Below are positions 33,488 through 41,818 of a stretch of DNA of 64,000 bases, one piece after another. Position 1 is the stretch's first letter. Each line of letters begins with the position of its first letter. A program made the translations under genes and the position numbers. The notes under the pieces are model-generated. The model made no database searches. It was given only the letters and a program-made list of their open reading frames with translations, and was not told the origin of the DNA. Source of the stretch: a virus; IMG/VR virus record IMGVR_UViG_3300038722_000002, positions 19,540 through 83,539 of that record. The stretch is one strand, 5' to 3'.

Positions 33488-33697
33488 ATGACACCTGAAT
33501 GGTACGATAGCATCAAACTAACTATACAAGAAGGCCCTCCCACACAGGAGAAGGTGGTGTACAAGGATGTAGATAACCCCACATATGAGGAACTGCTTGA
33601 GGAGCTAGAAAGGGCTTGTACCCTAGAGGCGTATGAGCTATTATCTACACATAAGAAGATTAAGTGGGATGGGAATATATTACAGGAGCGAGATTGA
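33488..33697 (+). CDS. Unknown small protein
   Basis: Starts at ATG 33488, one base after the previous stop, to give 69 residues. It contains NPTYEELLEELERACTLEAYE, a helical acidic region. Stop shares a base with the next start. Confidence 0.58.
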   Translation: MTPEWYDSIKLTIQEGPPTQEKVVYKDVDNPTYEELLEELERACTLEAYELLSTHKKIKWDGNILQERD

Positions 33698-34038
33698 TGA
33701 TTGATACAATAGCTAGGCCCAACTATACTAAAATCCGAGAAGAAGCTTTATCTCATACGCCACCAGACAGGGAGGCTATCCGTAAATATAGCGGAATCCC
33801 CGCAGGCTGGGACAGTTTGATTCCTGAGATACAAGCCTTATGGGGTGATGATCTAATGCAAGCTAAAGAGAAGTTTGGTCAACTACGAATATCCCCATCT
33901 TTAGATGCGTGTCCTGTTACGACTGAACTACAAAACAGAGCTAGGTTTATGTGCATGGAGTGTGGTAGCCATGCAGAGTACTTCCAACAAACAGGGTGGG
34001 TTGGGCCTATATGCAAGAGGTGTATAATCAATGGATGA
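33697..34038 (+). CDS. Small zinc-binding protein
   Basis: A 113-residue protein starting at ATG 33697 (GGAG upstream). The C-terminus has CMEC and CKRC pairs. The middle GIPAGWDSLIPEIQALWGDD and KEKFGQLRIS pattern is shared by small phage proteins with a WGD-type region. Function unknown. Confidence 0.62.
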   Translation: MIDTIARPNYTKIREEALSHTPPDREAIRKYSGIPAGWDSLIPEIQALWGDDLMQAKEKFGQLRISPSLDACPVTTELQNRARFMCMECGSHAEYFQQTGWVGPICKRCIING

Positions 34039-34204
34039 ATTAATTATAACACGGTTCCTGAGAGAGAACCTAGTTGTCCGTATAAGCAAGGAATATGGGA
34101 GTTACAGTGTGCCAGATGCGTTACATATTAACATCTCGATAGGAGATGAAATAATAACAGAAGATTATATTGACATAGAGGACATAACAACTAGCTATGA
34201 TTAG
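34031..34204 (+). CDS. Unknown small protein
   Basis: A 57-residue frame overlapping the previous stop by eight bases. It is acidic and strand-rich (DALHINISIGDE). Function unknown. Confidence 0.48.
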   Translation: MDELIITRFLRENLVVRISKEYGSYSVPDALHINISIGDEIITEDYIDIEDITTSYD

Positions 34205-34218
34205 ACGGGAGACTGCAC

Positions 34219-34899
34219 ATGTTTAATTGGGGTAAAACACAGAAGAATGTATCGGAGCCTGTGGCTGAAATCATACGTCTACTAGAGGAGGAGATATCTA
34301 CACTTCATGATGTGGGGCCGTCTATCCTACGAAGATGGAACGTCTCTTATGTTGACGAGAGAAAGAGAGAGTTCTCCGTGGCAGATATTACCAAAGGGTT
34401 GTACTATACAAACCACACATCATGGTTAACCTCTCAGGAGGTTGAACAACTATTCTGTGTCTGTCATAAGTACCATGTGCTAGAACAACTACAACAAGAC
34501 ATCATCAAACGACATGATGAACTCGTAGTACAAGAGACTCTTGAGATACCTGAGATCGAAGCAGTATTAATCCGTGACATGGAACAGGCTGTGGAGTCAC
34601 AAAAGGAGAGTGATCTTTATGATTATAGGGAATATCACATTTACCTTCCCTATATAATGAAAAAGGGCTTTGCTTTTAAGCTGCACCCCGACATCACAAC
34701 CCACTCACGACACGGTATACCACTGACTCCGTACACCATAGTACATCTCAGCCTAGAGGCTAGTGGCCGTCTCCTAGAATTGACAAAACGTATGTCACAA
34801 AAGGAAGAACGAGCGTATGTTGTAAGACGACAGAAGAGAGCACAAGATGAAAGGCAGTGTATTATGGAACGATATTTTGAGGAGATAGAGAATGACTAA
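34219..34899 (+). CDS. Unknown protein with coiled-coil segments
   Basis: A 226-residue protein, with a helical N-terminal half (PVAEIIRLLEEEISTLHDVG) and a long charged helix at the end (RMSQKEERAYVVRRQKRAQD). No family recognised. It overlaps the next gene by eight bases. Confidence 0.65.
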   Translation: MFNWGKTQKNVSEPVAEIIRLLEEEISTLHDVGPSILRRWNVSYVDERKREFSVADITKGLYYTNHTSWLTSQEVEQLFCVCHKYHVLEQLQQDIIKRHDELVVQETLEIPEIEAVLIRDMEQAVESQKESDLYDYREYHIYLPYIMKKGFAFKLHPDITTHSRHGIPLTPYTIVHLSLEASGRLLELTKRMSQKEERAYVVRRQKRAQDERQCIMERYFEEIEND

Positions 34900-35218
34900 A
34901 GACGAACAAATATACGACATCATCAACAACTTTGACTTTGACAAAGTACATAAGGTTATGGTATTCTTAGATTGGAAGTGGTTACAAATGAGGGGACTAG
35001 AAACACCGTCTATCCCTCAACTCAAAGATAAGGCTTACGAGTTGCTATCAAGAGTATATGACAACACAGACTCCCTAACACCCTATAGCCTACGAACAGG
35101 AGGACTATGTGCTAGTGGAGTATACTACGAAGACACAAACGAACTAAGCTTAGAACTCATATTTGAACTAACAGGGTGGATGCATAGTGTGATACACGTA
35201 CCTACCAAAGCCCCATAG
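34892..35218 (+). CDS. Unknown protein, last of the plus-strand cluster
   Basis: A 108-residue protein with LDWKWLQMRGLETPSIPQLKD. No family recognised. It ends at the border of the long gene-free stretch. Confidence 0.62.
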   Translation: MTKDEQIYDIINNFDFDKVHKVMVFLDWKWLQMRGLETPSIPQLKDKAYELLSRVYDNTDSLTPYSLRTGGLCASGVYYEDTNELSLELIFELTGWMHSVIHVPTKAP

Positions 35219-35227
35219 CTTAGCAGC

Positions 35228-35246
35228 CCCTACAAGCCGTTTTAAG
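35228..35246 (-). repeat. Inverted copy of a dispersed repeat
   Basis: On the minus strand this is a shorter, diverged copy of the 31-base element at 37382-37412 and 40879-40909 (core CTTAAAACGGCTT). Confidence 0.5.
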
Positions 35247-36428
35247 GCACATTTCACACCACCCTATACAATCACACTAGCAAACCCCTAAACGCTCCCT
35301 ATGGACGTTCTAGGGCTGCTGTGAGGCATCCTAATATACTCTACTCTCATATATAGTACAGGAACACCTCCTCCACCTAAAGGGATAACCCCCTTATTCC
35401 CTCCCAAATATCCTCACACACAACCTCTTCCCCAATAATAGCAACACATTCCCTGTAAGGACACGCCGACACAAACCCCCTCAATATACCCCAAATATCC
35501 ACATATCTACCACTAAATTATATGTAGCACATTAATTCCCCACCAAAAATCTAATATTCCCTCCTAAAATATCCTTGACACCTACCATCACATATATGAA
35601 AATATCAAATAGCTGAGAGTAGTCTCAGGAGACAACCACACCCCCTGCCTCAAATAAAAATATCAACAACAACACAATGAGGGCATCCTCCGTTCGCCCG
35701 TTCAGGAATATCATGTTATCAATGATAGAGATAATAAGGACATGTCAGCGGCTAACCTCCCCAACATACTCCCCCAACTACCTCCTCCCCGCATATATGT
35801 GATTGTAAGATGGTAGGAGAATGGCGAAGCATTCTCATAGGTGGGACACAGGGGTAGGGTTGTACCCCTGTATACAGTATAAGGAGATAATACTCTAGGG
35901 GAGCGTATAGGCAGGCAGAATGCGGTGTGTAGACGTGTTGTGTGGTGATATTCCTAGTGCTCATTTCTAATAATAGATTCAATATTTAGCTGTTTAACAC
36001 CCTACCACACCTCCTATAGAAAGTCATTATAATTCTAAAATATCCTTAGAACCATTAGCTATATCCCCCGACAATATTCCCCCATATACCTTATATACCC
36101 CTTTTATGTTCCCCCTTATAACCTTTTGTTATACAGTTCGCATAACATAGATTATGTTAAATAGCCTATAACGATATTATTTGATGAACCATATGTTGGT
36201 ACATATAAACCATAATATGGTACATAGATATAACTAATAGTTATAACAACTTCAAGGCGCTACTACCATTGTATCATAAGAGGATATTTGAGGTAAAGTG
36301 GAGTTTTATACCTATTTGTTATATAAAATGAGGTGTTAAGTGGGAAATGGTATAAGAAAAAGGGCGATTATTGTTGACTTTGTGGGGTTTGTGGTGTTAA
36401 ACATATAGGGGGATATAATATTGTTAGG

Positions 36429-36466
36429 ATATTATCAACATATTGGGTATAATATTATCAACATAT
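36429..36466. repeat. Direct repeat ATATTATCAACATAT x2
   Basis: Two exact 15-base copies 23 bases apart (36429-36443, 36452-36466) in an AT-rich tract, the spacing of iteron-type sites. Confidence 0.6.
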
Positions 36467-36585
36467 AGTGTACATATTGGATAGAATATATATACATATC
36501 ACATAGAATATTGATAACATATACGCACTAGAATATATACCCCCAGCATATGCACCCCTGTATATTATCCCCATTACTATTATAT

Positions 36586-36601
36586 GCGTCTATATAGACG
36601 C
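36586..36601. repeat. 16-bp palindrome, first copy
   Basis: GCGTCTATATAGACGC, a perfect palindrome, repeated exactly 113 bases further at 36699. Confidence 0.75.
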
Positions 36602-36698
36602 CTACCCTCTATACACCTTTTAAGGTGTAACACAACTCACACCCCAGCACTCGCTCCCCCTAACATTGCTCCCCCTATATGGCAATACCACTATATAA

Positions 36699-36714
36699 GC
36701 GTCTATATAGACGC
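36699..36714. repeat. 16-bp palindrome, second copy
   Basis: Second exact copy of GCGTCTATATAGACGC. Two identical palindromes suggest binding sites for a dimeric protein. Confidence 0.75.
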
Positions 36715-36793
36715 ATAGTAGGGCAGGCGGCAAGGTTAGCCGCTATCATACCTCTAAACGCCTATATCTACCTATCATACCTCTCTCACTAAC

Positions 36794-36837
36794 ACAACGC
36801 CCCTAGAACGTCCTCTATTGCGTTCTAAGGGCGTTGT
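36794..36837. repeat. Long inverted repeat
   Basis: A 17-base arm (36794-36810) pairs with 36821-36837 with one mismatch and a 10-base loop. No T run follows on either strand, so it is a structural or regulatory element rather than a simple terminator. Confidence 0.55.
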
Positions 36838-36949
36838 AAGGTTGGGCTTTACGTTAGTATTAGATTGTCCCTAAACGCTCTGAATAGCTATAGGTTATAA
36901 GCGTGAGGGTTGTTAGAACTAAATGTTATATTAAATTGTAGGTGTTAAA

Positions 36950-36969
36950 AAGCCGCTTAATAGCGGCTT
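36950..36969 (-). terminator. Rho-independent terminator (minus strand)
   Basis: AAGCCGCT/AGCGGCTT forms an 8-bp stem, followed on the minus strand by TTTTTAAC. It lies 14 bases after the stop of the gene at 36984-37217. Confidence 0.75.
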
Positions 36970-36983
36970 GTGTGTGGGGGGTG

Positions 36984-37217
36984 TCATTTTGTTTTCTTGG
37001 CTTCTCTATAGTCTTCTCGCATGTCTTTAATAGTGTGTCCGATAGGGGCGATCATTGTAGCAGTGTAATAATCATAATTATCCTCTATACAAATCATGTA
37101 ATACCCCCAGTCATAAAGTGATGCTAGCACGTTGTTTACTGCCGCATTTTCCGACTGCTTAAAATCTAAGTAGAAGCAACCGCTTGAGTCCAGTGTACTG
37201 CTATATCTTGCTTTCAT
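36984..37217 (-). CDS. Unknown small protein
   Basis: A 77-residue protein with aromatic-rich YDWGYYMICIEDNYDYYTATM and a basic C-terminus. It is followed by a terminator. Function unknown. The 280 bases upstream hold a repeat copy and an ACCCTC/GAGGGT hairpin near 37314-37336. Confidence 0.6.
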   Translation of the reverse strand: MKARYSSTLDSSGCFYLDFKQSENAAVNNVLASLYDWGYYMICIEDNYDYYTATMIAPIGHTIKDMREDYREAKKTK

Positions 37218-37381
37218 AATCTTTAGTCCGTTTGGTTTGTTGCTTAACTGGTACCCATTGTACAGGAACCAACTAAGGACACAACACCTCTCTTAGAATA
37301 AAAAGGAATAGTAACCCTCTCGTTTATAACAAGAGGGTATATAGAGCGTTTAGCCTTAAAGTAATACCATCGTAAGGGGTA

Positions 37382-37412
37382 GCTCTAAACTCGCTTAAAA
37401 CGGCTTACAGGG
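37382..37412. repeat. Dispersed 31-base repeat, copy A
   Basis: Identical at 30 of 31 positions to 40879-40909. It is centred on CTTAAAACGGCTTACAGGG. Lies in the gap between 37217 and 37501. Confidence 0.7.
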
Positions 37413-37500
37413 CGTTCTAAGACTATTGGACGCATAGGTTTATAACAGCCCCTAACAATATTAACGGTACAATGTAGTTGATCATAAAAACACCCCCTCT

Positions 37501-37740
37501 TTATGCCGCTTGTAACAACTTGCGAACCATGCGCGAATCTAAGACGCGCCCTTGTGCGTTTCTATACTCAAAGCCGCCCACTATGTCGGGACGGTGGCGC
37601 ACTGCTAAGCATGGAACACCTTTAGCGTTTACCACGTGGGCTACAGTATGCTTTAGAATGGCGGTTTTACGTAGCGCGCCCCCTAGACGACAGCGAAAAT
37701 TAGGTGACGATAGAGCGGCTTTTAATGCTGTATAATTCAT
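37501..37740 (-). CDS. Unknown small basic protein
   Basis: A 79-residue basic protein (ALRKTAILKHTVAHVVNAKG). Its ATG overlaps the stop of the gene above (TAATG), which favours this strand over the antisense frame 37478-37735. Function unknown. Confidence 0.55.
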   Translation of the reverse strand: MNYTALKAALSSPNFRCRLGGALRKTAILKHTVAHVVNAKGVPCLAVRHRPDIVGGFEYRNAQGRVLDSRMVRKLLQAA

Positions 37741-37877
37741 TATTTAGTTCCTACGTTGATAGATTGTTCTAATTGAGCGGCGCGTCCTTCTAGTACGTTT
37801 ACGGCGCTTGTGGAAGCTTCAAAAGCGCCAAAAAATTGTGCTGATGCAAGTGCGATAACAGCGAGAATTGTTTTCAT
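37740..37877 (-). CDS. Small protein with a signal-like N-terminus
   Basis: A 45-residue frame starting MKTILAVIALASAQFFGAF, resembling a signal sequence or a single membrane segment. It couples to the next gene through TAATG. Function unknown. Confidence 0.48.
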   Translation of the reverse strand: MKTILAVIALASAQFFGAFEASTSAVNVLEGRAAQLEQSINVGTK

Positions 37878-37961
37878 AATGTTGGCCTTTAAAGTTTGTT
37901 TGTTAGGCGTTATTGCCTTCAGTGGTTTCTATTATACATGAGCCGCATCATCATACAAGGG

Positions 37962-38276
37962 TTATTTTGATAAATAACCTACATAATCAGAATTACACAC
38001 CCACACGCGCCCCACTTCAAGCATACCACTTGCGCCTTCTTCTTTATAAGTAGCAACTTGAACCTTATCCTTCTTATCAGGCCATTTAATAACCACACCC
38101 TTAGTTTTCCAACCAAACTGTTGATTAATGGTTATATGGCGGTCTAGGCAATATTGGGCTACTGCTTTATATATCTTGCTTTCGAGTTTACGCGTAAAAT
38201 TGCCCTTATAAGGCGTATAAATACGATTTTCGCCTACTATACTAACATATGCTTTATCTATAACTTGATTGTACAT
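37962..38276 (-). CDS. Unknown small basic protein
   Basis: A 104-residue basic protein (RKLESKIYKAVAQYCLDRHITI, then GVVIKWPDKKDKVQVATYKE). Part of a loosely spaced cluster of minus-strand genes with weak ribosome binding sites. Function unknown. Confidence 0.6.
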   Translation of the reverse strand: MYNQVIDKAYVSIVGENRIYTPYKGNFTRKLESKIYKAVAQYCLDRHITINQQFGWKTKGVVIKWPDKKDKVQVATYKEEGASGMLEVGRVWVCNSDYVGYLSK

Positions 38277-38334
38277 AATAACACTCTATTGTTGGCTTGT
38301 GCGTCTTTGCTAAGCCGATGAATAGATAATATAG

Positions 38335-38364
38335 AAGGGCTTTACTATTGTAAAGCCCTTTTTG
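38335..38364 (+). terminator. Strong hairpin, terminator-like
   Basis: An 11-bp perfect stem AAGGGCTTTAC/GTAAAGCCCTT with a four-base loop, followed by TTT on the plus strand. It separates the minus-strand genes at 37962 and 38375. On the minus strand it is followed by TTCTATATT, so it may also stop minus-strand transcription. Confidence 0.6.
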
Positions 38365-38374
38365 TAATTATTTA

Positions 38375-38944
38375 TCAATAATCTTCTAACAGCTCGCTGA
38401 TAGTGTCTAGTTGCTGTCGTGTGAACACCTTATTTAGTTTGCTGGCATTGTCACAACAAGCCTGATACAGTCTAAAGTCTTTCATGCTGTCGTTATCATA
38501 ACCAAAATTATCACACCAATCGTTGAAGCTCTCGCTTGCTGCTTGCGAATCTAACACTAGACAATAAAGTACACTCGCAGGTGTGGGAGTTACGGCGTGA
38601 ACTGATTTGGAAAAGCCGCCGCCTTTTGGGTAATAACTCTCCCCTGTTGAGTGTAAAAGTTTCCCCGCGATGCCTGTTTTAATATAAGCCTTTGCAAGGC
38701 TTCGCGAGGCATTGACCACTCTATTCCCTATGCCTGTTTTATATTCAAATTGTGAACACTCTCCAGCTTTACTAATAAAGCCAATAGACCATTTATCGCA
38801 CTCCCAGTCTGTTTTCACTTGTGGCTTGTGAATTTGGGTGTGTTTAAGGGTGAAATATTGAACGCCGATAGACGCTAGAAAAGCACCTACTTCTATATCT
38901 TGCGGGTATGGTTTGGCTAGTGCTTTAACAGTTTGGTTTAACAT
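38375..38944 (-). CDS. Unknown protein
   Basis: A 189-residue protein with KTDWECDKWSIGFISKAGECSQF and a C-terminal helix (VFTRQQLDTISELLEDY). AAGG lies before the ATG. No family recognised. Confidence 0.62.
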   Translation of the reverse strand: MLNQTVKALAKPYPQDIEVGAFLASIGVQYFTLKHTQIHKPQVKTDWECDKWSIGFISKAGECSQFEYKTGIGNRVVNASRSLAKAYIKTGIAGKLLHSTGESYYPKGGGFSKSVHAVTPTPASVLYCLVLDSQAASESFNDWCDNFGYDNDSMKDFRLYQACCDNASKLNKVFTRQQLDTISELLEDY

Positions 38945-39012
38945 GGCTTTTTACCTTATTTGTTTAGTGTGTGGGCTATTTTACAGTGTTCTGGTTTAGT
39001 GTCAAAGGTTAT

Positions 39013-39291
39013 TTAGACTATTTCACCAATAATACGCGCATAGGAGTGAATGCAGAAATAGGCACTACTAGCAAGGCTATGCTTTACAGGTTTACGGCGT
39101 TGTAGTTCGTAACACTCGACAATAGTACCACAAGAACGGCGAACACGGACAGATGCCGCCGGAACGTAGTAATTCGCCATAGTGTCCCCAAAGAACTTCA
39201 TGCTTTTACGATCAAAAAAGAAACTGTCGGCGTTACATGCTTCATGGCGGGATTTTAAAACAGATGCGGTGATACGTTCAACTTTTGGCAT
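39013..39291 (-). CDS. Unknown basic protein
   Basis: A 92-residue basic protein (KVERITASVLKSRHEACNAD, VRVRRSCGTIVECYELQRRK). Function unknown. Single-gene unit with gaps either side. Confidence 0.58.
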   Translation of the reverse strand: MPKVERITASVLKSRHEACNADSFFFDRKSMKFFGDTMANYYVPAASVRVRRSCGTIVECYELQRRKPVKHSLASSAYFCIHSYARIIGEIV

Positions 39292-39367
39292 GGTCTTTGC
39301 TCTTTAATTATAAGGCCGCATTATTGCCGCCTTTCAATAGTTGCTATATTACAGGGTTTAGAAGTTA

Positions 39368-39553
39368 TTACAAGGCTTTTTTCCACTTTGCGCCAACTTT
39401 CTTGGCTAATTCTTGTACATGATACCCGCAATTATAGCGAATACTTACATTATCCAAACCGTTTCGCGTCGCGTAGTTCTTGGCACCTCGCTCTGTTTTG
39501 CTTGTGTCGTAGTGTGTGCCGTTGATAATTGAGCCGTAAGCGTGGTGAGTCAT
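39368..39553 (-). CDS. Unknown small basic protein
   Basis: A 61-residue protein from ATG 39553 (an upstream GTG at 39592 would add 13 residues). It contains YGSIINGTHYDTSKTERGAKN and ends with a Lys-rich helix. Function unknown. Confidence 0.55.
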   Translation of the reverse strand: MTHHAYGSIINGTHYDTSKTERGAKNYATRNGLDNVSIRYNCGYHVQELAKKVGAKWKKAL

Positions 39554-39599
39554 AATTTTATTACTCTTTGAAGTTTTAGTAGGTTTAAACACTATAATC

Positions 39600-39645
39600 G
39601 AAAACTTTTATATGATCAATACTAAATTGTTATATAAAAGTTTTC
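39600..39645. repeat. AT-rich inverted repeat
   Basis: GAAAACTTTTATAT (39600-39613) is perfectly complementary to 39632-39645, a 14-bp stem with an 18-base loop. It is just downstream of the gene ending at 39659 and upstream of the next. It may be an operator or a weak terminator. Confidence 0.6.
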
Positions 39646-39658
39646 TGTTATAACTATT

Positions 39659-39919
39659 TTATAAGGTGCTTTCAAGGTAGCTTTCAAAAGCCATATACTT
39701 CTCAGCTAGTCGAGCATGGTGGTAATAGGCGGCTGTGTCGTGGCTTTGTTCCAGCGCCTCTGCTTTACATTCCTCGCTAGTACGTAGCGCCCACAGTAGA
39801 GATGCCTCAAAAGCTGCACCGCCTATATGTAGCAACTTCTTTTGGTCGCTAGTATAGCCTGCGCGTATCTCTTCAAGATCTTTAAAGAAGGTTTCATTGT
39901 CTACCTGTGAATAACTCAT
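39659..39919 (-). CDS. Unknown helical protein
   Basis: An 86-residue protein from ATG 39919, which overlaps the stop of the small gene above (TAATG). It contains FEASLLWALRTSEECKAEAL and HHARLAEKYMAFESYLES. Function unknown. Confidence 0.6.
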   Translation of the reverse strand: MSYSQVDNETFFKDLEEIRAGYTSDQKKLLHIGGAAFEASLLWALRTSEECKAEALEQSHDTAAYYHHARLAEKYMAFESYLESTL

Positions 39920-40026
39920 TATGCCACCGCTTGCCACTGTTTACCGCGTCCGTTTTTGCGATTGTTACGCGCTTGCTTTGCTTGTTTGCGTTGTGCTTTG
40001 TCTAGTCGTTTATTATTGCTTGACAT
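39919..40026 (-). CDS. Small Arg/Lys-rich protein
   Basis: A 35-residue, strongly basic protein (KRLDKAQRKQAKQARNNRKN), with AAGGA upstream and coupled to the next gene through TAATG. It may bind nucleic acid; the role is unknown. Confidence 0.5.
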   Translation of the reverse strand: MSSNNKRLDKAQRKQAKQARNNRKNGRGKQWQAVA

Positions 40027-40029
40027 AGT

Positions 40030-40290
40030 TTAAAATTCCTTTTCTGTTAGTTTTTTAGTTAGTTCAATATTACCGTTGTGCAATGTTAGCGTGTATTGTC
40101 CACCAATGTCAACACTTGACACACCCTCTTGTGTCATTTCATGCTTTATTAGGTTTAGTTTGCTAATAATACACGCCGCTTCGACTGGCTCAATACCTAG
40201 TGCCTCAAAATCAGCCTTCAAGGTTAAAGAGGTTATCTCACTAGGCTGGGCTAGTTGCGGTGTTTTCGTTTTGTTGAATAAACCAAACAT
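40030..40290 (-). CDS. Unknown small protein
   Basis: An 86-residue protein starting MFGLFNKTKTPQL; the ATG at 40290 has AGGA upstream. It contains DFEALGIEPVEAACIISKLN and DIGGQYTLTLHNGNIELTKK. Function unknown. Confidence 0.58.
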   Translation of the reverse strand: MFGLFNKTKTPQLAQPSEITSLTLKADFEALGIEPVEAACIISKLNLIKHEMTQEGVSSVDIGGQYTLTLHNGNIELTKKLTEKEF

Positions 40291-40604
40291 TTTGTTGTTT
40301 CCTGTTATTTCCATAAGGTGCCCCATTGTAAAAGCAGGGATAATCAAGAGTCAAGAGTTACTTTCAAATAATGTAAATTAATTGTCGTATGTCTTGTTTC
40401 CTTTATATGCTAATAAATATTCAAATAAATGTAAATAACGCTTGCGTTGGTCGGTGGTTGCTGTAAAATACTTAATAGCTGGCGGAAACGACAGGAGACA
40501 ATCACCGCCCCTGCGTGAAATTTAATATAACCATTTGGAATAAGGCATATAACCAAAGTGAATAAGGTTATATCCATTTGGAATATGAGAATCAGCTTCT
40601 CTAC

Positions 40605-40770
40605 AGAAAAATCGAGTTTGAAAATGAAAAAGTGCTCAAGACCAGAAATTTAATTCGAGTTGAGATATGAGATTTCGCTCAAGACCCCCGATTATGATAG
40701 AAAAATCGAGTTTGAAAATGAAAATCGTCGCAAGACCTCGGAATAATCGAGTGGGAATATGAGAATGTTG
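40605..40770. repeat. Degenerate tandem repeat array
   Basis: Four units of about 42-50 bases begin near 40609, 40652, 40702 and 40744. They share ATCGAG(T/TT)..GA.AATGA.AA and, in three units, CAAGACC. A 26-base segment is identical at 40605-40630 and 40699-40724. The stretch 40291-40921 holds no gene; just upstream are paired copies of ATTTGGAATA (about 40532, 40575). Confidence 0.6.
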
Positions 40771-40878
40771 TCTGGATTTTGGGAAAGGTAGTAGGCTCTC
40801 CACAGGAATGCCTCTGAGACAGCCTGTAAGCAACGAAGGAGAGCTTTTAAGAATGAGGGAGTATGTTAGGGTAGGGTT

Positions 40879-40909
40879 GCTCTAAACTCCCTTAAAACGG
40901 CTTACAGGG
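40879..40909. repeat. Dispersed 31-base repeat, copy B
   Basis: Differs at one base from 37382-37412. The copies bracket the cluster of small minus-strand genes. Confidence 0.7.
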
Positions 40910-40921
40910 GGGGTTGTTAAG

Positions 40922-41419
40922 CTATGGAGCTTCAGCAGGGAACGTATCAATTGTATTTAATAACCACTCTTTATGTTGCTCCCATAACTCAGCAGCTTTT
41001 TTCCCACCCCTCCATAAGACTCGTTCGAGAGTAATAGTTCTCCAATCTTCTATAGAATGATTCGCACAACCTATTTGGAGATGTGTGTGAGTGTAGGTTA
41101 TATTATATTCTGATGTTATAGATAGGTTTTTGACTTGACGTAAATTACCTACTGTTCCCTCTAAATCACACTTACTCAAGTTACACTCGCTCAAGTTAGA
41201 CCCTCTCAAGTCAGACTTACTTAAATCAGACTCACTTAAATCAGACTTACTGAAGTTACACCCTATCAAGGTAGACTCACTCAAGTTAGACTCGCTCAAA
41301 TCAAGCTCACTCAAATCGTACCCGATTAAAAATAACAGCTCTCCTTCGGGATCACCTTCTAAGTATAGCTTGTGTAATTCTAGTTTCTCTTGTAACTCTT
41401 GTTTAGTGATGGTTTTCAT
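40922..41419 (-). CDS. Pentapeptide-repeat protein
   Basis: From ATG 41419 the protein has 165 residues. About 35-80 is a run of pentapeptides of the form (D/N)L(S)xS/C (DLSESDLSKSDLRGSNLSEC), which builds a right-handed beta helix. The C-terminal region (LQIGCANHSIEDWRTITL, then EQHKEWLLNTI) is typical of phage members. Some relatives protect DNA gyrase, but this is not shown here. A TTG start at 41515 would add 32 residues. Confidence 0.78.
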   Translation of the reverse strand: MKTITKQELQEKLELHKLYLEGDPEGELLFLIGYDLSELDLSESNLSESTLIGCNFSKSDLSESDLSKSDLRGSNLSECNLSKCDLEGTVGNLRQVKNLSITSEYNITYTHTHLQIGCANHSIEDWRTITLERVLWRGGKKAAELWEQHKEWLLNTIDTFPAEAP

Positions 41420-41502
41420 TATCTTAACTATAACCCCTTGTTGTGTGTTATTGTATTGAGTGGTTCCATTATAAGGATATGAAGATAAAGTACAACCTTT
41501 AA

Positions 41503-41691
41503 TCAACGAATACAATGTTCGTGGTGTATGTCTATTAACCTATCAGCGGCTTGACCTCTGGGCCATACATTATACACCTTTCTGGACAAGTTTTTATTCT
41601 GCACTTGTACATTTAACCACCAACGACACTGTTGGTTATACTTCCGCTGTATTCCTAGTGCGTTTTCTCCACACCTTTCAGCCCACTCCAT
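41503..41691 (-). CDS. Unknown small basic protein
   Basis: A 62-residue protein with AGGAG six bases before ATG. Trp/Arg-rich (CRWWLNVQVQNKNLSRKVYN). Overlaps the upstream form of the pentapeptide gene by 13 bases. Function unknown. Confidence 0.58.
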   Translation of the reverse strand: MEWAERCGENALGIQRKYNQQCRWWLNVQVQNKNLSRKVYNVWPRGQAADRLIDIHHEHCIR

Positions 41692-41763
41692 ATTATCTCC
41701 TACCTATTGATTAATTTGTGTCAGATTATTATATAACCTCACGTTAGTAATATTAGTTCCCGT

Positions 41764-41818
41764 TAGTTGATTTAATCAAGAGGCCCATTATTTCAGAGCC
41801 TCCCTGTTAAGTCAACTA
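41764..41818 (-). terminator. Nested hairpin overlapping the nampt stop codon
   Basis: An outer stem of 12 bases (41764-41775 with 41807-41818, one mismatch) encloses GAGGC/GCCTC (41780-41784 with 41798-41802). The outer arm includes the stop codon of the nampt-like gene. It may act as a terminator or RNA-stability element. Confidence 0.5.

Larger units (their letters stand above)
35219..36983. other. Long AT-rich non-coding region, candidate replication origin
   Basis: About 1.75 kb with no credible gene. Its first 500 bases are C-rich and G-poor on the plus strand. It contains two perfect 16-bp palindromes (36586-36601 and 36699-36714), a 15-base direct repeat (36429-36443 and 36452-36466), TGGTACATA twice (36197, 36218) and a 17-bp imperfect inverted repeat (36794-36837). 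The flanking operons run towards and away from it on opposite strands, as often seen around phage origins. Confidence 0.45.

Noticed and set aside
35752-35982. Minus-strand 76-residue frame in the long gap
   Set aside because: No ribosome binding site, no family, unusual residue content; probably chance in non-coding sequence.
37478-37735. Plus-strand frame opposite 37501-37740
   Set aside because: The minus-strand frame is joined to its neighbour by TAATG and matches the direction of the cluster; the plus frame has no ribosome binding site.
40076-40381. Plus-strand 101-residue frame
   Set aside because: Antisense to 40030-40290, which has a ribosome binding site and fits the cluster direction.
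40605-40770. CRISPR array
   Set aside because: The repeats are degenerate and lack constant spacing with unique spacers, and no cas genes are present.
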